The position numbers were made by a program, and so were the translations under genes. A model generated the notes under the pieces. It did not search any database. It saw only the letters and a list, made by a program, of their open reading frames with translations, and was not told the DNA's origin. Positions 59,629 to 64,000 of a DNA stretch of 64,000 bases are shown piece by piece. The first letter of the stretch is position 1. Every line of letters starts with the position of its first letter. Source of the DNA: Siphonodentalium dalli (lineage: Eukaryota > Mollusca > Scaphopoda > Gadilida > Siphonodentaliidae); the NCBI GenBank assembly GCA_032622095.1, contig CP136061.1:169761107-169825106 (forward strand), given 5' to 3'.

Positions 59629-60103
59629 TCCCCCCCCCCTGCGCATCTTCCCCCCCGGGGGGGGGGGGGGGGGGTAAGATAAACTGGTTTTACCTAGGTT
59701 ATCTTCCCCCCCGCCCTGATCATCTTCCCCCCCCCCCCCCCCCCCCCCCGCCTGAATTTTCCATACCTTAACATCTATTGGCGTGATAGTCTCATTTTAT
59801 CATTCACTATGACTATGTGACTTAGAAAAACTATCATTGGTGGCAAGGAAGCATGTCTTTTCTTCGGCAGAGACATTATTGTTCAGATTTTTTTTACTGA
59901 AAATCACCCAGTTTATCTCCCCCCGCCGACTGAATTTCCATACCTTAACATCTATTGGCGAGTTAGTCTCATTTTATCGTTCACTATCACTATGTGACTA
60001 AGAAAAACTATCATAGGTCATAGGTGACAAGGAAGCATGATTTTTCTGTAAAAGAGACAATAATTATAGTTCGGAGAATTTTCATTACCTAGTTTATCTT
60101 CCG

Positions 60104-60134
<31 letters not shown>

Positions 60135-60491
60135 CCTGGATTTTCCATACCTTAACATCTATTGGCGTGATAGTCTCATTTTATCATTCACTATGACTAT
60201 GTGACTTAGAAAAACTATCATTGGTGGCAAAGAAGCATGTCTTTTCTTCAGCAGAGACATTATTGTTCAGATTTTATTTTATTGAAAATCACCCAGTTTA
60301 TCTCCCCCCCCCCCCCCCCGCCTGAATTATTTTGACCTCAACATCTAATGGCGAGTTGGTCTCATTTTATCGTTCACTATCACTATGTGACTAAGAAAAA
60401 CTATCATTGGTGACAAGGAAGCATGATTTTTCTGTAAAAGAGACAATAATTATAGTTCAGAGAATTTCATTGGAATTTACCTAGTTTATCT

Positions 60492-60526
<35 letters not shown>

Positions 60527-61058
60527 TGTGTGAATTATTTTTACCTCAACATCTAATGGCGAGTTAGTCTCATTTTATCGTACTATCATTGGTGGCAAGG
60601 AAGCATGTCTTTTCTTCGGCAGAGACATTATTGTTCAGAATTTTTGTTATTGAAAATCACCCAGTTTATCTCCCCCCCCCCCCCGCCTGAATTATTTTTA
60701 CCTCAACATCTAATGGCGAGTTAGTCTCATTTTATCGTTCACTATCACTATGTGACTAAGAAAAACTATCATAGGTGACAAGGAAGCATGATTTTTCTGT
60801 AAAAAGAGACAATAATTATAGTTCGGAGAATTTTCATTGAAATTTACCTAGGTTATCTCCCCCCCCCCCCCCCCCCCCCGCATGGATTTTTCATACCTTA
60901 ACATCTATTGGCGAGATAGTCTCATTTTATCGTTCACTATCACTATGTGACTAAGAAAAACTATCATTGGTGACAAGGAAGCATGATTTTTCTGTAAAAG
61001 AGACAATAATTATAGTTCAGAGAATTTCATTGGAATTTACCTAGTTTATCTCCCCCCC

Positions 61059-61090
<32 letters not shown>

Positions 61091-61202
61091 TGTATGAATT
61101 ATTTTTACCTCAACATCTAATGGCGAGTTAGTCTCATTTTATCGTTCACTATCACTATGTGACTAAGAAAAACTATCATTGGTGGCAAGGAAGCATGTCT
61201 TT
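59629..61202. repeat. Satellite with two alternating monomer types separated by poly-C tracts
   Basis: Monomers of about 160-210 bp share CTCATTTTATCGTTCACTAT, GTGACTAAGAAAAACTATCA and CAAGGAAGCATG. Each begins after a C-homopolymer (for example about 59727, 60103, 60304, 60493, 60672, 60860 and 61051) that varies from about 5 to nearly 40 bases. Type A reads GTCTTTTCTTCGGCAGAGAC and type B reads ATTTTTCTGTAAAAGAGAC. The order is A B A B A B B A up to the gap. Just before the array is an adjoining poly-C/poly-G inverted pair (59651-59674). Confidence 0.9.
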
Positions 61203-61302
61203 NNNNNNNNNNNNNNNNNNNNNNNNNNNNNNNNNNNNNNNNNNNNNNNNNNNNNNNNNNNNNNNNNNNNNNNNNNNNNNNNNNNNNNNNNNNNNNNNNN
61301 NN
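61203..61302. other. Assembly gap (100 N)
   Basis: Exactly 100 unresolved bases, so the gap length is probably nominal. It separates the poly-C satellite from the 1,247-bp tandem repeat. Confidence 0.98.
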
Positions 61303-64000
61303 TCACCGATTCCAACCATTTTTACTGTCGTGTATCTATACGACGTACTGATGCTACTCGTGAAAGAATTTTGTAAATCGATTGAGAAATGGCCAAGTTA
61401 TAACACATCGAAAAATGTACTAATAAAGTCCATGTGTAGAAAGTGCTTGTGCCCAGATCTTCTCCTAGACGAAGCGCAACAGCTGGATTTGGTCTATGTG
61501 AGCGTCTTAAACATAGACAGAAGACCAAACCAGGAAATGCTGACAAAGGTCCGCTCAAATTTTTCCGGGCTAGGGGAGGGGCAAAATTTTTCAATTTTGT
61601 TTTTGTCGCCGATTTGAACCAAAATGGTTGTGAAGTATCTATATGATGTACTGAGTGTCATTGTGAGTGAATTTTATGAATCGGTTGACAAATGTAGAAA
61701 TTGTGACCCCTTCCTTTTGTTCAAGTTTACAGAAAATGCACTATGAATTTAAATTCCTTCAACCGATCGTCACGTGTTTGGTGTCATTCGATGGGGAATT
61801 TCTAGTACTTCAAAACGATTACCTACTTGCGGTATTATGACGATGGAGGCCGGAGATATTCGAAAAGTATGTACTGAACAACATACATATTGGCCTACAT
61901 AGTAGAATATCGCCACAATACCTTACCAAAACCCTGCTAAATATTAAAGGGGCATCGAATATGAACACAATGACGCAAAAATTATCTCGATATCGCGAAA
62001 ATTGGCCGAGATATGGCGAATTTTCTACCCGCGTCACCAAATTTCGAGGCATGGGTGGGGGTCACACCAGAACGTTCCAACTGAACACAGAAATGTCAAT
62101 AAACTATACTATAGACATTCCAATCAATTCCGCGCGATTCCCTTATTATACTTCCATATTTTAATATGGATGTATATTGTTATTCAATTTTTTATTTTTA
62201 TTTTTCATTATTTATTCTACTTCTTAATATATTTTGTAACCCTTATATCTCAGAAAGTTAAAAAGATAAATCATTGAAATTTGGTAGGTATATGCACCTT
62301 GCCAAGTTACAACTGAATGAAACATTTAGGTTTATGTCCTAACTTGCTTTCCAGAGTTATGGCCCTTAATCAAAAATTTTGGAAAAAGTTTGTGCCCAGA
62401 TCTTCTCCTATAAGAAGCCAAGCAGCTGAATTCGGGTTACGTAACCGTGTTAACTGACGAAAGGGTACGAATCGGGGAAATTTTCACCAAGGTCCGAAAT
62501 CAATTTGTTGAACTGGGGAGGGGTGCAAAATTTGTCAATTTTTTTCTTGTCACCGATTCCAACCATTTTTACTGTCGTGTATCTATACGACGTACTGATG
62601 CTACTCGTGAAAGAATTTTGTAAATCGATTGAGAAATGGCCAAGTTATAACACATCGAAAAATGTACTAATAAAGTCCATGTGTAGAAAGTGCTTGTGCC
62701 CAGATCTTCTCCTAGACGAAGCGCAACAGCTGGATTTGGTCTATGTGAGCGTCTTAAACATAGACAGAAGACCAAACCAGGAAATGCTGACAAAGGTCCG
62801 CTCAAATTTTTCCGGGCTAGGGGAGGGGCAAAATTTTTCAATTTTGTTTTTGTCGCCGATTTGAACCAAAATGGTTGTGAAGTATCTATATGATGTACTG
62901 AGTGTCATTGTGAGTGAATTTTATGAATCGGTTGACAAATGTAGAAATTGTGACCCCTTCCTTTTGTTCAAGTTTACAGAAAATGCACTATGAATTTAAA
63001 TTCCTTCAACCGATCGTCACGTGTTTGGTGTCATTCGATGGGGAATTTCTAGTACTTCAAAACGATTACCTACTTGCGGTATTATGACGATGGAGGCCGG
63101 AGATATTCGAAAAGTATGTACTGAACAACATACATATTGGCCTACATAGTAGAATATCGCCACAATACCTTACCAAAACCCTGCTAAATATTAAAGGGGC
63201 ATCGAATATGAACACAATGACGCAAAAATTATCTCGATATCGCGAAAATTGGCCGAGATATGGCGAATTTTCTACCCGCGTCACCAAATTTCGAGGCATG
63301 GGTGGGGGTCACACCAGAACGTTCCAACTGAACACAGAAATGTCAATAAACTATACTATAGACATTCCAATCAATTCCGCGCGATTCCCTTATTATACTT
63401 CCATATTTTAATATGGATGTATATTGTTATTCAATTTTTTATTTTTATTTTTCATTATTTATTCTACTTCTTAATATATTTTGTAACCCTTATATCTCAG
63501 AAAGTTAAAAAGATAAATCATTGAAATTTGGTAGGTATATGCACCTTGCCAAGTTACAACTGAATGAAACATTTAGGTTTATGTCCTAACTTGCTTTCCA
63601 GAGTTATGGCCCTTAATCAAAAATTTTGGAAAAAGTTTGTGCCCAGATCTTCTCCTATAAGAAGCCAAGCAGCTGAATTCGGGTTACGTAACCGTGTTAA
63701 CTGACGAAAGGGTACGAATCGGGGAAATTTTCACCAAGGTCCGAAATCAATTTGTTGAACTGGGGAGGGGTGCAAAATTTGTCAATTTTTTTCTTGTCAC
63801 CGATTCCAACCATTTTTACTGTCGTGTATCTATACGACGTACTGATGCTACTCGTGAAAGAATTTTGTAAATCGATTGAGAAATGGCCAAGTTATAACAC
63901 ATCGAAAAATGTACTAATAAAGTCCATGTGTAGAAAGTGCTTGTGCCCAGATCTTCTCCTAGACGAAGCGCAACAGCTGGATTTGGTCTATGTGAGCGTC
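61303..64000. repeat. 1,247-bp tandem repeat, two full units plus a partial third
   Basis: TCACCGATTCCAACC starts at 61303, 62550 and 63797, an exact offset of 1,247 each time, and all landmarks compared between units are identical. Each unit contains two diverged versions of a shorter segment beginning GTGCCCAGATCTTCTCCTA. No protein family is recognised in any frame. The array touches the assembly gap on the left and runs off the window on the right, so its true copy number is unknown. Confidence 0.92.

Noticed and set aside
61159-61617. A 152-codon open frame that spans the N run.
   Set aside because: It only exists because the unknown bases are read as open. The flanking parts are satellite and tandem repeat.
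1-64000. tRNA, rRNA or other conserved RNA genes.
   Set aside because: No cloverleaf-like A and B box pair or rRNA-like stretch was found by eye. A covariance-model search would be needed to exclude small ones.

Overview
This is eukaryotic DNA: AT-rich, without operons, and built almost entirely of mobile elements and repeats in varied states of decay. No intact host gene is recognisable. The repeat types (long interspersed elements with cores of about 160-bp tandem monomers, short GGAC-rich tails and palindromic ends, poly-C tracts, TACATGTA-rich minisatellites, an ISL2EU-like transposon with a YqaJ nuclease gene) suggest a marine lophotrochozoan, most likely a bivalve or other mollusc. That assignment is inference from repeat style. 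A 100-base run of N at 61203-61302 is an assembly gap.

Layout. 1-5600 holds unique AT-rich DNA, small tandem duplications and decayed repeats. 5603-8431 holds two repeat elements with tandem cores. 8530-14575, 16448-21909 and 33086-40722 are three copies of one large palindromic (foldback) element: terminal inverted arms of about 1.3-1.9 kb surround a degenerate minisatellite of roughly 56-bp units. Copies 1 and 2 carry 3-bp target duplications (TCA and TAA). Copy 2 sits between ORF1 and ORF2 of a non-LTR retrotransposon, at the ORF1 stop codon. That LINE (14579-16447 plus 22076-23771) is also cut by a 513-bp MITE with a 9-bp target duplication.

23772-30270 is a mosaic: a SAP-like N-terminal fragment, a KDZ-like transposase pseudogene on the minus strand, and head-to-head with it a gene resembling the NRF1/EWG DNA-binding domain, followed by a MITE flanked by TTAA. 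30270-33085 is a second, 5'-truncated LINE with recognisable reverse transcriptase motifs; it abuts foldback copy 3, which itself carries a 1.6-kb hAT-like insert and a 573-bp inverted-repeat insert.

40726-46220 holds more tandem-core elements and a 2.8-kb non-coding element (42425-45238) with terminal inverted repeats, a target duplication, a 37-bp minisatellite and many copies of a 20-bp palindrome. 47595-49285 is a minus-strand LINE relic. 52688-54995 is a two-gene ISL2EU-type transposon with convergent transposase and YqaJ nuclease genes. 55305-59232 holds two more tandem-core elements. 59629-61202 is a satellite of alternating monomer types separated by long poly-C tracts, and 61303-64000 is a 1,247-bp tandem repeat.

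The coding sequences seen are mobile-element genes (reverse transcriptase, transposase, nuclease). Almost all are broken by frameshifts, stops or insertions, and the nesting lets part of the insertion history be ordered.
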